Source: Azadirachta indica (lineage: Eukaryota > Streptophyta > Magnoliopsida > Sapindales > Meliaceae). Taken from it: a DNA stretch of 64,000 nucleotides. Shown one piece after another: positions 52,573 through 64,000 of this stretch; position 1 is the stretch's first letter; each line of letters opens with the position of its first letter. The stretch covers positions 12,620,363 through 12,684,362 of the forward strand of contig CM040449.1 in NCBI GenBank assembly GCA_022749755.1. Direction: 5' to 3'. Both the position numbers and the translations under genes were made by a program. Below the pieces are notes generated by a model. That model had not been told where the DNA came from, made no database searches, and was given only the letters and a program-made list of their open reading frames with translations.

Positions 52573-53546
52573 ATCCATCAAAAGTTGAAGGAGCATGGAT
52601 TCTCTAAGAGCATTATTCTTTAAAGCACACTGCATTGACTCTAGTCTTCTCATTCTTCATCATCTTTAAGTTGAAGCTTTGTTAAATTGTGCACTTTTTT
52701 AACACTGATCTAATATCATTGACATCATTGAATAATTGACTTTTGCACAACATTATATTACTATTACATACTATTGTCCTAATTTCTCCCCTAATCATAC
52801 CTCAATATCTACTGCATACATCATCCTTAGATTCTTCAAATGTTGACTTTTGAATGCTTTGAGTGTGGTCACCAACCTTTAACAACAATCCTTCACTTGC
52901 ATTTTTAGTAGCATCATTGTCAACACTAATGATTTCTTTAAAATCAAATGAATTAATCTGGTAGTTTACAAAGAGATCAACATCATCATTAGCCTTAGTT
53001 CTAACATTATAAGCAATAGCTTATGCCTCATGATTAAAATTAGCCTCATCACTAATATCAAATCCTATAAACTGTCTCCCATAATTGCCAATGTTTATAT
53101 GTCTTTCATTCTAACCTACATCAATAGTAACAGAATTCTTCAATGTTGTTACCATCACCCTCTTCTTTATCCCTAAGTTGAACATCAATAAAATGGTTAT
53201 TAGCAGCATTCCCAGCTGTACCCTTACAAGTTTCTTCACCTACATAATCAACATCTTTATTTTTAGCATAATTAACATAGTCACTAAATTCTTCGTCATC
53301 ACTTCCATGTACATAGTTATCAAATAATACGATAATCCTAACTAGTTCAGCATAATTAGTAACTTTACTAACATCATTACCTCTAGAGAGCCTAACATAT
53401 ACTCTAACCTTATCTATACACCCTATTTTCATCCCACACACCTCCCTCAACTTCTTTAGTAATTCACTCATACTGAAATTTTCCCAGTTTATTTCACCAA
53501 GGTAATACTCTTTTCTTAAAACAAAAGCAATAATTGTAATAGACAT
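52573..53546 (-). pseudogene. MULE transposase, N-terminal fragment (PB1-like and MuDR domains)
   Basis: The ATG at 53546-53544 (minus strand) opens a 141-residue frame, MSITIIAFVLRKEYYLGEIN onwards, resembling the PB1-like N-terminal domain of plant MULE transposases. It contains WENFSMSELLKKLREVCG and an acidic linker (HGSDDEEFSDY). Further down, the MuDR-type zinc segment reads VLKKCTI, NEKTRVNAVCFKE, then RIHAPSTFDGLT, where relatives have VCKKECPWRIHAS. Stops lie within that last part. The reading then meets hAT 2 at 52564 and continues at 48249. This is the 5' end of the same gene as 41045-42002. Confidence 0.75.
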
Positions 53547-54971
53547 CTTGGCAACCTATTGACTTCAATAGCAACTAAAACTAACATTACTATTGACTAT
53601 ATGAGTACAAGCCATTCATGTACAAAATTTACTAGTAAACCAATTTAACACATTACATTACATATATAACTTAGTACAGACAGCACATGCACAACCATTA
53701 TTAACAATAGAATAAACATTATTAGCATTTGGTAACAAAAATTAATTTTTTTTTCACAAATGCATATGGTTTAATTAGACCTAGTCAACATTATGCTAGC
53801 ATTCAAACTAAATTTTAAAAACAATTTAACACATCATTTTTAACAACTTAGTATATACAACACATGCATGACCATTATTGATAGCAAAATAAACATTATT
53901 TGCATAGGTATGCCATAAGAACTTCAAGTTAAAACCATTTTCAACAACAACACACCTATATTTCCCATTAATAGTGGCAAATTAAGTGAATAAGATCATT
54001 CATCAAATAATGATGCAATTAACACACTAACATAAGCAAATAGACACCAAAAAAACATTCACCATTAATACAAGACAAAACTTAAACCATTAAAAATCAA
54101 TTTCCACATATATACCACATGTAAAGCCACAAAATCGAAACCATTAGCATTTTGTAGTAAAACTAACCTAAAAAAGATATGTACCTTTGTTAATAAGAAA
54201 GATTAAACAATTCACCATCAAGCACTTAATTTAAAAAGCACATAAAAAACTCAAAATCAAAGCATTCAAAGCTAGTTTAGAAAGCACATATTCATTCCAA
54301 ATCAAACAAAAGCATTTAGTTTAAAAATCAAATGCAGAGCTTAGAATAGAACAAATCAAACTTAGTTTATAAAGTACAGATAGAGCACAAATAAAAAAAA
54401 ATACCATTATTCATAACTGAAGCCCTCTCAATAAAACAATTTTTAATAATATTCACCAAACATAATAATTATCCTATGTCAGAATCATAATTCGCAAAAC
54501 CATTTTTTCCAACTCAAAGAAAATACTATCAAGATTGATAAATAATAAATCATTTTAGATTTTACTTGGATACAGAGATTATAAGCTTCACGAATTGGAG
54601 TCTGTTCTCTTATAACCATATATCTACCACTGTATAGATTTTGTGCAAAACTCAGACAACAAAATCCCATGCTTTATACCCTTCAATCTAGCTATAGTAT
54701 CCCTTACCCGCTGATCTAATAAATGGATTTGACATATATCATCTTCCTTTCCTTTATTCTCTCTCAGTTGAAGATGCAACTATCTCTCAAACTAGAAATG
54801 GTTTCTATTTTCTTCTCAATTAAGCTCTGCACAAAGCATTAGGTTTGTGCTTGATTATGCATTCTGATTAATAATTTTTTATTATCTATTTGCTTCTTTA
54901 CCTTTATGTCTGTTAATCACACTAACAATGGCCGTTTTATTGGCCAAAAAAGTAATAATATACAAAACCTT
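53547..54971. other. MULE upstream region and A+T-rich DNA
   Basis: The sequence is CA-rich on the plus strand with no coding signal. It presumably includes the 5' leader of the MULE. A terminal inverted repeat could not be located. Confidence 0.4.
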
Positions 54972-57223
54972 GGGGGAGGAAATTGATAATACCCCTTTCT
55001 TAAAGTTTGTGAAAACCACACTTAAAGAGAAAATCCCTTAATTCATAGGGAACTCCCTTCTGATTTAACATTGTTTTACTTTTCCATCTATTGTAAAGGT
55101 AATAATGGCATTTTAACCTAGATAAAGAACTACAACATTAATCTTACCTAAAGTTGCTTTTTTTTGGAAAACTTGAGTCTCATCTCTTTTGTTGGACACT
55201 CTTTGGTCTCTTCATACTCATCTCTAAAATCAAAACTTTAACTCAATCTAACATAATAGAAATTGATGTATACACCTCAAGGAGAGCAATATTTGCACCA
55301 AATCGATTGTCATTTATTGAGTTGTGCTTTACAACAACACATATGAAGAAACAAAGATTAAAAAAGATCTAGGTTCATCAAAGAAGGTAACCAGCACTTG
55401 AATTTGATGATTGTGATATAAGGTTCTACTTTCCATGTGGTTTTTAACTTTTGTTTTCTATTTTATTTGTTGATGATTTAGTCGTAATCGGTCATTGTTG
55501 CATGTAATCTTTTTTTTTTAGCTTTAATAAAGGGTTTTTATAGATAGCATAAGTACGATAAGTATGATTTTTTTGTAGGTCATTTTATGTTTATTTTGCA
55601 TATCCTATTCGAGGATACTTATTTGTTTGATTATGATTTTGGTTGCAAATTATTAAGAGGTGTTGCTGTATTTTAAGGTTTTGATTGTTGAATCCAAGTT
55701 TCATTTTTTTTTTGTTTTGTTACTTCCAAGCACTCAAAAAGTGCTTATGGGTTTTGTTTCTTCTAATTCTAACTTGAATGTAACTTCTACTTGCAGGACA
55801 GTTGTCATTTCCATTGACTCAAATTAGCTCAATTCCTCCTTCCATTCTCCTAATATAGTTTGTTTTCATTTATTATTTATTTTGATAATATTCATCATAT
55901 ATTTGTGATCATGGTACTCTTTAGTATATAATTGAATTTAAATCACTAACGACAAACACATACATGCATGTTAATGTTAGACATAGCTCGCTAATCTGTA
56001 GTCATTCAATTATATTCTTGGTTATGTCTTAGAATGTTTTAGATTTGCTTTTCTTATCCATGTAAAAAGGTTAGGCCAATGTTACAAATATTATTTTGTT
56101 GTTGCAAATGCAAAACTCATGTTGGATTAAGATAAGCACTTTTAAAAATTCTTATGGTTTCAACAAATGATTCTTGGATTACATAAGAAGTTTATACTCC
56201 TGAACCTTCCTTTGCATTACATTTTCTTACTTGACATATTCTTGCTTTCTTTATGTTTAAATTAAATTCAAATGATCATCATCCTATGATTTAAAATTGT
56301 CTTGTTTTAAGCATCAATATCATGTTATAAAGATGCTTGCAACAAATTTTAAAGTATAACCCCTACTAGAGATAAAGTTGATTCTTTGTATAGTACAAAA
56401 TCTATATTAGAATTTAAATAGTTGAGTTAGTTGACTGTTCTTCATAGAAGAGATATAATTGCAAGAAGCGTTTTCTTACTAAATTGTCTTATTTCTAATT
56501 GAATGCATTTAACTAAATCTAGTACCTATCTTGTGGAGTAAAACTGTTGGCAAATTTAGCATTGGTATTACTGGTTGCTTTATTTTTGTCTTACCACCAT
56601 TCTTATTATTTTACATTCTTATTATTTTACTGTAAAATATAGGCTACATCAAACTGCATAATTATTTCAATCATCACTTGTAAAATATGTTTGCCTATAA
56701 ATAAGTGATCATTTGCACAATATGTTTTTCCATGTTACATCTTTATTACTGATGTCTTGGCTGCAGATTCATGAGATCAAGACTATACTGCATTTTATCA
56801 GATAGCTATTAAGCTAACAGTGTTGTTCTTGATGAATGTAATGTGATAGTGTTGGGCTTTGTTGGTAGTGTGAAAATTCTTCCCTCTTAATGGCAACATT
56901 TTGAAGCTTTTTATTTTTAGATTATGTATTTTCATGTTAGTCCAGTGTATATGCTTGTGGGAAGCATGTTGTTGTCGCCTATATGTTGTTTTAACTATTT
57001 TTGTGAATGTTTTCAACTTCAAAATCATGATATGAGAGCATAAATTTTTGACAGCTTTTTACTTTAAGCTACAGAGAAGGTAAAATAGAGATTTTAGCTG
57101 AAAGTTACCTAATAAAAAAGTGAAAAAAATGTTAAGTGAGACAGGAGGTCCTATGAATTAAGGGATACTTTCTCTTTAGGTGTGGTTTTGAAAACTCGAA
57201 AGTGAGGTATTTGAAAATTTCCC
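54972..57223. mobile_element. 2.25-kb TIR element with about 130-bp inverted ends
   Basis: Left end GGGGGAGGAAATTG... and right end (complement) GGGAAATTTTC... lead into a well-matched stretch: GAAAACCACACTTAAAGAGA on the left and CAAAACCACACCTAAAGAGA on the right, followed by CCCTTAATTCATAGG on both. Similarity is recognisable for about 130 bp. The interior has no recognisable domain; its open frames are short. No clean target duplication was seen. Long TIRs suggest a non-autonomous Mutator-like element, but the superfamily is not proven. Confidence 0.7.
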
Positions 57224-57284
57224 TATATAATATTAATTAGCACCTTCAATCAAGTTCAACAAATCCTTAGTTATAGTTTAATAA

Positions 57285-58195
57285 AGAATATTACGTCTAC
57301 CCCCTCTTAGATTGCGTAACAATGCATCTATCACTTATTAGAAATAAATATACAAATAATCCCCTTGTGTCACCTTTTTAACATTAAACTCAAATCAATT
57401 TATAAAAATTATTTTGAAATTTAAACTAATAATTACATATGAGTTTATAAACTCATATCAATTTATAAAAATTATTAAAAAAAATTATTTTTAACATTAA
57501 ACTAATAGTAATTTTGTATGAAATTAAACTCATAATTTGTCATAACAAATTAAAAAAATTTAAACTAATAATTATTTTTTAGTATTTAAAAATTTAAAAA
57601 AATTTATAAGTTAAAATCGATTTATAAAAATCATAGAGAAAAATGTTTATTTTATAATATTAAACTAATAATAATTTTGTATGGTATTAAGATAATAATT
57701 TTTAGTAAAAGAGATTAAACTAATAATTTCAAATAATTAAATATAAATTTGTTAATTGTAATGTTATAAATTTATTTGTCTTCATATATTAATGGTTAAA
57801 TATAAATTTTTTTTAAAACACTTTATAGAAAATAATTATTATTTTAAATGTGTATAACAATATTATGTTTAACAAATATATATATATATATTATTAGTGA
57901 CAAATACCATGTGAAAATTTAGTTTTGGCCTAGTGGTAGGACACTTGCACTCTCGTTTTAAGTGTAAGGGTTTGCTTTGCAGTGAAAGAATTTTTTTCGA
58001 GAGTTAATTTCTAACCCAAAATCGACTCATCCTGAATTTAAATAGTTCATCCAAATTAGTATGGATAAAATTGTAAATTTATAATAATTAAAATTAACAT
58101 TAAAAGGTGACAGAGGACAATTATTTGTATTTTTATTTCTAACAGGGGATAGATGCGATGTTGCGCAATCTAAGAGGGAGATAAATGTAATATTC
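57285..58195. mobile_element. 0.91-kb TIR element with about 100-bp inverted ends
   Basis: Both ends read GAATATTAC inward, then (A/G)T-TA-C-CCTCTTAGATTGCG, CATCTATC, TTAGAAATAAA, ATACAAATAAT and GTCACCTTTT, all in the same order. The interior is A+T-rich and contains a tRNA-like SINE head. There are no coding domains. It is separated from the preceding TIR element by only about 60 bp. Confidence 0.7.
57920..58075 (+). repeat. tRNA-like SINE remnant nested in the TIR element
   Basis: A box TGGCCTAGTGG (57926-57936) fits TRGCNNAGYNG completely. A weaker B box GGTTTGCTTTG begins at 57969, 43 bases after the A-box start, matching 7 of 11. The intervening text ACACTTGCACTC resembles plant SINE heads. 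The 3' end of the SINE is not clear. Confidence 0.5.
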
Positions 58196-58772
58196 CCTAT
58201 TTTAATATTTAAGAATGTATAATTCTTAATTCTTGCGGAATAAATTTATTGTGACCTATAAAAAAAATTTACAATCCCAAATAAGAAATCATTAAATAAT
58301 AAATAGAAACTAATATTATCAAAAACTATTACTTCCTGTACTTCTAAAATTAGACAGAATTATTGTTATATCGTAAATAAAATTTCATTATTAATTGGTT
58401 TTACAAACTTTTGCTTTGGCACACTATTCTTCATTTTCTACTTACAAAACTAAGGGACTGGTTTTTTAATATTTAATTGATTGAATTTATATATATTAAG
58501 TAACTGAGTATGTTTGATTCTTTAATTTAAAAACTTTTTCATGGAGTAAAAAGTCAATTTTATTTTTAATTTTTTGACTAGGTAATTTTATTATATATGT
58601 GTTTTTAAATATAGTTTAGAATAAAAAATAAACTATTTAAATTATTTAGAAATTGAGAATAATTCAAAATTAGTCAAAAAAAAGAAGGAGAAAAATGCTA
58701 CTATCATTCGCATTTGAAATCAAGCCTAATCTTTAAGAAATTAGTCACCACTATTTTCTTCATTATATTCAT
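58196..58772. other. A+T-rich spacer
   Basis: Nothing recognised. Confidence 0.4.
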
Positions 58773-58825
58773 TAAGACCCGTTTGACTTAGTTTTTGCAT
58801 AGAAATTTATGTTTTTAAAAACAAA

Positions 58826-58915
58826 AAATATGATGAATCATTAAAATGCACTTTTGTGTAAAAAATAATAAATACGATGAATCATTAAAATACGCATTTA
58901 TGTAAAAAATATCTA
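58826..58915. repeat. 45-bp tandem repeat pair near the PIF left end
   Basis: ATGATGAATCATTAAAATGC and ACGATGAATCATTAAAATAC start the two adjacent copies. Each is followed by ACTTTTGTGTAAAAAATA or ATTTATGTAAAAAATA. Confidence 0.8.
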
Positions 58916-60141
58916 AATACTGTTTTTAAATCAAATCCTAATTTTTAGTTAAAAAATAGAAAATGAAAAAAATCAAATCGTTTTCTCAATTTTTACGTTA
59001 ATCGTATCCTAACATTATCTTGAACTTTTTTTTTTAAATTTTTAAATTTTTAAAATTTGAATTTATAACATTTACATTATTTGTTTTAAACTTAAATTTG
59101 TACCATTAATATTATTTTTAATTCTATTATTTATTTATAAATTTAACTCCATCAAACTTAACTTCATTTTCTTTACCATGTATTGTCTTCTTCAAACTGA
59201 TTACTAGCTGTTCTAAATTCTAATTAAATCAATAGTTAACTCTTTCTCACAGCTGATTAAGGTATGATTTAGTTTTTAATTAGTATGTTTTTTTAAAAAA
59301 TTATAATTGACATGATATTTGATTTTTTTAATTTACAATTATTGTTTGTAATTTGCAATTTAAATTTGTATCATATTTTTGTTGATAGGATTGTATGAAA
59401 TATTTTTTTAGTTCTTGATAATTTAGTTTGAATATGTATAATTTATTTTACAGCACATATCTTGAATTTGTAAAGTATTTGCTTGTTAAGTTTGTGTGAA
59501 ATTATTTTAATACTTGATATTTTAAAAGTAAGATCCTTTGTTATTCCTAAATAGATACCAAACATTTTAAAATCCTATTCTAAGTGTCTTTACAGTTCAA
59601 TTACATTTAGAATCCTAGTTTGCAATTTTCAAGAAAACACTTATATAAATGATTAAAATCAATAAAAATTTAGAAAATATAATCTATGTTATCTTGTTAC
59701 TTATCGTACAAGACTTACGTGAATTACTATCATTCCCAAAATGCATATAAGTCATTTAACACCCACGAAAATAATTATTCTTATATTGATTTTGCAATAA
59801 TAGTTACCAAACATTAATTACATTACGTAGAAGTTTAATTGAATAAGTAATTAAATTTAATTAATTTTTGATAATAGGATTTTTTTAATATTATTGCTAA
59901 TAACTTATTTCTTATCAAAATTAATGACTAATATTTTCTAATTAATATGTTAATTTGATTTTCTGACAAGAAAAAATAAAGAAGATATTTTCATTAATAT
60001 TTTGATAACATGTTAGAAGAAAGCCATGAGATATGTTTTCATAACTTAGCTAACTATAATTAAAGTAGTATACTCACTAGTGTTTATATATTTCTTTTTA
60101 ATTTTATTAGATTTTAATTTATTTTATGATATAATTTATAG

Positions 60142-60307
60142 GATAACTTCTAAGATTGAGGATGTTGATGATATTGCTTTATGGCCAACTTCTAGTAAAA
60201 AACATTTCATTCACCTATTATACGAAGAAGTTAAAAAAGGACTGCAAACTTCAACATTAGATAAAAAAAGATGGGCTGTAATAGATAATATTCATAATCA
60301 GTCTTAA
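60142..60307 (+). pseudogene. Myb/SANT-like DNA-binding exon of PIF/Harbinger ORF1
   Basis: After an acceptor-like TTTATAG the frame reads DDIALWPTSSKKHFIHLLYE, EVKKGLQTSTLDKKRWAVID, NIHNQS, stop. The pattern W-x(6)-F-(I/L)-x-L-x-x-E-x(3)-G followed by W matches the Myb/SANT-like domain of plant PIF/Harbinger second proteins and of related host proteins. Only about the first half of the domain is present before the stop; the later helix (KNKWD-like) is absent. Its position between PIF-type ends supports a transposon origin. Confidence 0.6.
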
Positions 60308-60711
60308 AATAATATTTACATTTTCTCTTCTTTAAAGTTAAATAAATTTCAAGTATTTCTCAATCATTGACTATTTTTTAAGGAAATAAATAATTTGTAT
60401 TCTTTATATTCGTATATTTAAATACCAATTTAGAATAATCAACATCAATAAAATATTTGTACTTATTGGGAAAATTTTAATGAATAAAATATATTTAAAT
60501 TAGTTTCAATTAAATACATATCCTTATTTTTATTATTTTCAAAAATTATATCAAATATGTTTTTGTATATTTTAAAATTGAAAAATAATTTTTAAATATT
60601 ATATTAAATACATTTTTAAATACTAAAAATATTAAAAATATAACTCATATTTTCAAATTTTATTCAAATTTTCAAAAATATTTTTTAAATCGTAAATCAA
60701 ACGGGCCCTAA

Positions 60712-61129
60712 ATTTTTTTGATAGTTTGTGACAAGAAAATTTAATTAATACTATAATTTTAAATAATAAATATATTTTTTTTTATATAATGTAAATGATA
60801 TCGTGGTGCTGTTTATCATATCTCAATTCCTAATTTATATTAAATTTTTAAAATTTATAATGGAATAAAAAAATTATTTTTCAGTTATTTTTCTTAACAA
60901 AGAAGCATCACATTTAATGAATGTCGAAAATTCTTACTAGCTGACAAAAAGTCCACGTGTTACGATCGCGACCCAGTACCACGGTAACTCGGCCACACGG
61001 TAACATGCCCTCCTGTTCTTCCACCTCATGATAACAAGCCAACGGAATGGTCACAATTACTAATCAACGAACAGTTAATCAAAAAGAAAATTCATCAGAT
61101 CGGAACCGAAACGAAGCTCCAGTGAAAGA
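60712..61129 (+). promoter_or_regulatory. Promoter and 5' leader of SEC5
   Basis: Composition becomes GC-richer from about 60940. A G-box CACGTG lies at 60954-60959 (context GTCCACGTGTTAC), 171 bp upstream of the start codon. The transcription start is not defined. Confidence 0.5.
60954..60959. promoter_or_regulatory. G-box (CACGTG) upstream of SEC5
   Basis: A palindromic CACGTG in CCACGTGTTA. The core resembles the site upstream of FBPase. Function is inferred. Confidence 0.5.
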
Positions 61130-64000
61130 ATGTCGAGCGACAGCGACGAGGACGAGCTGCTCCAGATGGCATTGAAGGAGCAAGCGCAACGCGAGCTTAA
61201 CTACGGGAACCCGCCGACTCGGAAACCAGTGGCGAATTACGTTCAACCTCCGAAATCGGCCGCGACGCAGCGGAAGCCTGGGAGATCGCAGGCGAAGAAG
61301 GATGAGGACGAGGAGGAGTCGGAGGTTGAGATGCTCAGCATTTCGAGTGGAGACGAAGAGGTCAGTAGAGATCGTGGCGTAGCCGCCAGAAATAGGGCGA
61401 GAGGGAGGAGAGATGATGACGGAGCTTGGGACGGAGACGAGCCGAATTGTTGGAAGCGCGTAGATGAAGCCGAGGTTTTGCTTTCAATAATTCTTATTTG
61501 ATTCGTTTTTGCTTTACAAATCAAATGTCTATTTGTTTCTGTGATTTATTGTAGGACTGTGTTTGAAAGATGTGACATTGTAGAGTAAAAATCAAAAACT
61601 CTTTTTGCTAGTTTGGTATAGCTATTTTGATATAATTCAATGCTTTTGGAAACAAGGATAGAAAAAATGTTAGAGAATTATCCTTTGTTAGGAGGTTTCA
61701 AAAATAGTTTTATAGCATCCTTTATTAGGAGGTTTCAAAAATAGTTTTATAGCATAAGTACAAAAATTTAGATTAGATATAAGGAAAATGAAAAGTTAAA
61801 ACTTTTTATTGTGGGATTATATGTGTGTGTGTGCATATATGGAAAGCTCCCTATTCCATCCTAGTGTTTGAAAGTAACTTTTGAATCATCCGTCAAATGC
61901 TGATATTTTTCCATATTTTGAGCTTCACAGCTATGTGAATGAAGTAATATGGGGCTTGGCCCTTTTTTTTTAAATCTTTTTCTCTTTCCTTGGATTGAAC
62001 TTGTATTTAGGATGGGTGATTTATTTAGATGAGGCTGTACTTTTTCTTCAGCTTGCTCGCCGGGTTCGTGAGATGCGGGAGACAAGAACAGCACCTGTGG
62101 CTCAAAAGTTTGAGCGGAAGCCTTCAGTAATTGGTAGAAAGGGGGGGTTTAATACTTTGCAGTCCTTACCACGTGGCATGGAATGTATTGATCCACTAGG
62201 ATTGGGGTAAAGTATCTCTTCGATCTTGGTCTTTTACTTTTAAGTCAAAGTTTCCTTCCTCATTGGGGCAAACAACTATCTTAATTTGTGTTTGACATGG
62301 CTTGTGATGTTATTTTAGTTTATGGCACGGGTAGTGACATCATTTACGACTGTCTTGTATGTTGATTGCTTGTTTCCAGCATGCCAAACTTTTTATTGAT
62401 GCTTAATAGAATTTGAGTTCAAGTTATGTGGTTGTTGGAACTGCCAATTGCATTCACTTCATGGCCGGGTTGCGTATTTTTATGTACTGCTGTAATTGTT
62501 GGATACCTGCCTATAAAGATAAGGAATAGTAACACATATTGTTATTAGCTGCGCTAGATCTATTTCTACAGTGGCTGTTATTGTTTCTGCTGACTTTTTT
62601 TTTGTTATATTGACAGGATAATTGACAACAAGACATTAACCTTGATCACCGAGACATCCGGAAGCACTCCGAAATCTGATAGAGATCATCTAGACAGTAG
62701 CTTTCGTGGTATTTCATTTTCTTCTGTTCTTCGACGTGTTTGGTAATTTTGATGCTTGCTTGAATTGAATGTTATCTGAATGTTATTTGTTAAACGTAAG
62801 TTGACAGTGTCTTTCACATTGTTGGACATGTAATCCTAGATAACATAATTTTGTGAAAAGGAGTATTAGAACCTATAGTTCTGTTCCCACATTTGACCTA
62901 ATTGTTAGTTGATCTTTGATGAGTACCATAGCCCAAATCCGTGTAGTTGAATTTTTCTGTGTGGTTAAATTTTTTCAATCATTCCAGCTAGTTATAAATG
63001 TTTATTTTAGAGGTATTATGTATGTAAGATGAACATACTTCTTTCTTTTATGGTATCAATTTCCCCGATGTAGTTTGACTAATAAACATTAAGGTGTCTT
63101 TTTATTAAGTAATTAAGTGGAGCTTTTAATCTTTATGCTTTTTGTTCTTGATGCCAATTCATTGGTGCTTTCTCTTGAATACCTGTGTTTTGATTTTGTG
63201 GTGCCATTTATAGAAATTTATCTCCTTGGGATATTTCTGTTCAGTCTTTTCTCTTACATTTGGATTATACATATGCCTATTATATTTCTGTTGTTTTTTC
63301 AATTCCCTGCTTACCGTCTGTATGAATATTTTCATATTCTGTCTTGGAGTCCTGGGTCAGTGATGTCTGTTAATTGTTAGAGCTAATATATGTTAATGGT
63401 CATTATGAATGATTATTTTCTTTATGCAAATTTTTGCAGAGAAATTCATGTATTTCTCTGATAACTTTGATGCCAAGCTCTTTCTATCACGAATACATCA
63501 AGACACCAGTGCGGCAGACTTGGAGGCTGGTGCTCTTGCTTTAAAAACTGATCTTAAAGGACGGACTCAGCAGCGAAAACAATTGGTTAAAGACAATTTT
63601 GATTGCTTTGTCTCTTGCAAAACTACAATTGATGGTATGCAAGCAACTCATTTCGCTTGGACAACTGATCTTGTTTTTGAGAATGGAATCTTTTGCTCAT
63701 GATTTTTGGCAATAATTGCATTCTCAATGGTTTTGATTAATTCTTTTGTAGATATTGAGTCAAAATTGAAAAGGATTGAAGAAGACCCTGAAGGTTCGGG
63801 GACTTCTCACTTGTTCATGTTGATGCAAGGAGTTAGTTCACAGGCGAATCGTGCTTTTGAACCTCTGTTTGAGAGACAGGTACGTGAGATAGTAATTTTA
63901 TATTTTCTTGGAAGTTCTCATGTCTAGATTCAAACCAATCACGAGTTCTGTTGATGACTCCATTGTAGGCTCAAGCTGAGAAGATAAGGTCTGTCCAAGG
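61130..64000 (+). CDS. SEC5: Exocyst complex component SEC5, 5' part (six exons, runs off the window)
   Basis: SEC5 is a subunit of the octameric exocyst, which tethers secretory vesicles to the plasma membrane. Exons: 61130-61474, 62052-62206, 62617-62708, 63440-63634, 63752-63879, 63969 onward. Phases are consistent and give 190 residues plus the start of exon 6. The start MSSDSDEDELLQMALKEQA and an acidic, disordered N-terminus lead into GAWDGDEPNCWKRVDEAE. Next come QSLPRGMECIDPL, YFSDNFDAKLFLSRIHQDTS, ADLEAGALALKTDLKGR, KQLVKDNFDCFVSCKTTID, IESKLKRIEEDPEGSGTSHL and ANRAFEPLFERQ. These follow the Arabidopsis SEC5A order closely. All introns are GT-AG. About 20% of the usual length of roughly 1,000-1,100 residues is in view. 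Which plant paralogue (A or B) cannot be told. Confidence 0.95.
61680..61753. repeat. 37-bp tandem duplication in SEC5 intron 1
   Basis: Two adjacent 37-base units starting ATCCTTT(G/A)TTAGGAGG differ at one base. The reading frame is not affected because the repeat is intronic. Confidence 0.9.

Larger units (their letters stand above)
58776..60708 (+). mobile_element. PIF/Harbinger-type element, 1.93 kb, transposase missing
   Basis: The left end is GACCCGTTTGACTTAG and the right end, read inward, is GGGCCCGTTTGATTTACG. This is the GGGCC-GTTTG type of PIF/Harbinger end. Both sides carry the 3-base target TAA (58773-58775 and 60709-60711), the preferred target of this superfamily. A pair of 45-bp tandem repeats lies at about 58826-58915. 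The only recognised coding part is a Myb/SANT-like exon at 60142-60307. No DDE transposase is visible, so it is internally deleted or non-autonomous. Confidence 0.75.

Noticed and set aside
61243..61524. Minus-strand open frame of 93 codons
   Set aside because: It is the complement of SEC5 exon 1; the Ser-rich translation results from GAG/GAC codons on the plus strand.

Overview
The window is nuclear DNA from a flowering plant, almost certainly a eudicot. It is strongly A+T-rich with poly(T) and (TA)n tracts. The genes have GT-AG introns, and the two intact genes match plant cytosolic fructose-1,6-bisphosphatase and the plant exocyst subunit SEC5. Most of the remaining sequence is transposable-element debris of classes typical of plant genomes. 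I found no bacterial-type gene, operon, CRISPR array or intact viral genome.

Layout. 0-4.5 kb: two decayed pol fragments of an endogenous pararetrovirus (Caulimoviridae-like) in opposite orientation, with a 709-bp terminal-inverted-repeat (TIR) element between them. 6-9.9 kb: a Ty1/copia remnant truncated in its reverse transcriptase. 9.9-11.8 kb: an A+T-rich tandem array with a unit of about 260 bp. 12.5-15.7 kb (minus strand): a decayed Ulp1-type protease region of the kind carried by some plant DNA transposons. 18.15-23.42 kb: a nearly complete but broken copia element with both LTRs, a primer-binding site and a polypurine tract. 23.4-33 kb: A+T-rich intergenic DNA with a purine tract, a hAT end, and a 1.7-kb fold-back element with relatives nearby.

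33.68-38.28 kb: an intact 12-exon gene for cytosolic FBPase (341 aa), which acts in sucrose synthesis; one intron looks like GC-AG. 38.8-40 kb: a MITE and a broken GRF zinc-finger gene. 41-53.5 kb (minus strand): a Mutator-like (MULE) transposase broken into three pieces by two different hAT elements, 42.00-48.06 kb and 48.26-52.56 kb. The second is flanked by an 8-bp duplication and the MULE coding sequence resumes in register across it. 55-60.7 kb: two further TIR elements and a PIF/Harbinger-type element that keeps a Myb/SANT-like exon. 61.13 kb to the end: the first six exons of SEC5, running off the window.

The two host genes are not functionally linked: one is a sugar-phosphate enzyme, the other a vesicle-tethering subunit. 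Both have a CACGTG G-box a few hundred bases or less upstream. The rest is best read as layered transposon insertions. I do not see a convincing new biological system. The most informative structures are the nested MULE/hAT locus, the 260-bp array beside the Ulp1 element, the fold-back family and the two tRNA-like SINE heads. All identifications come from reading motifs and translations by eye; no database search was possible.
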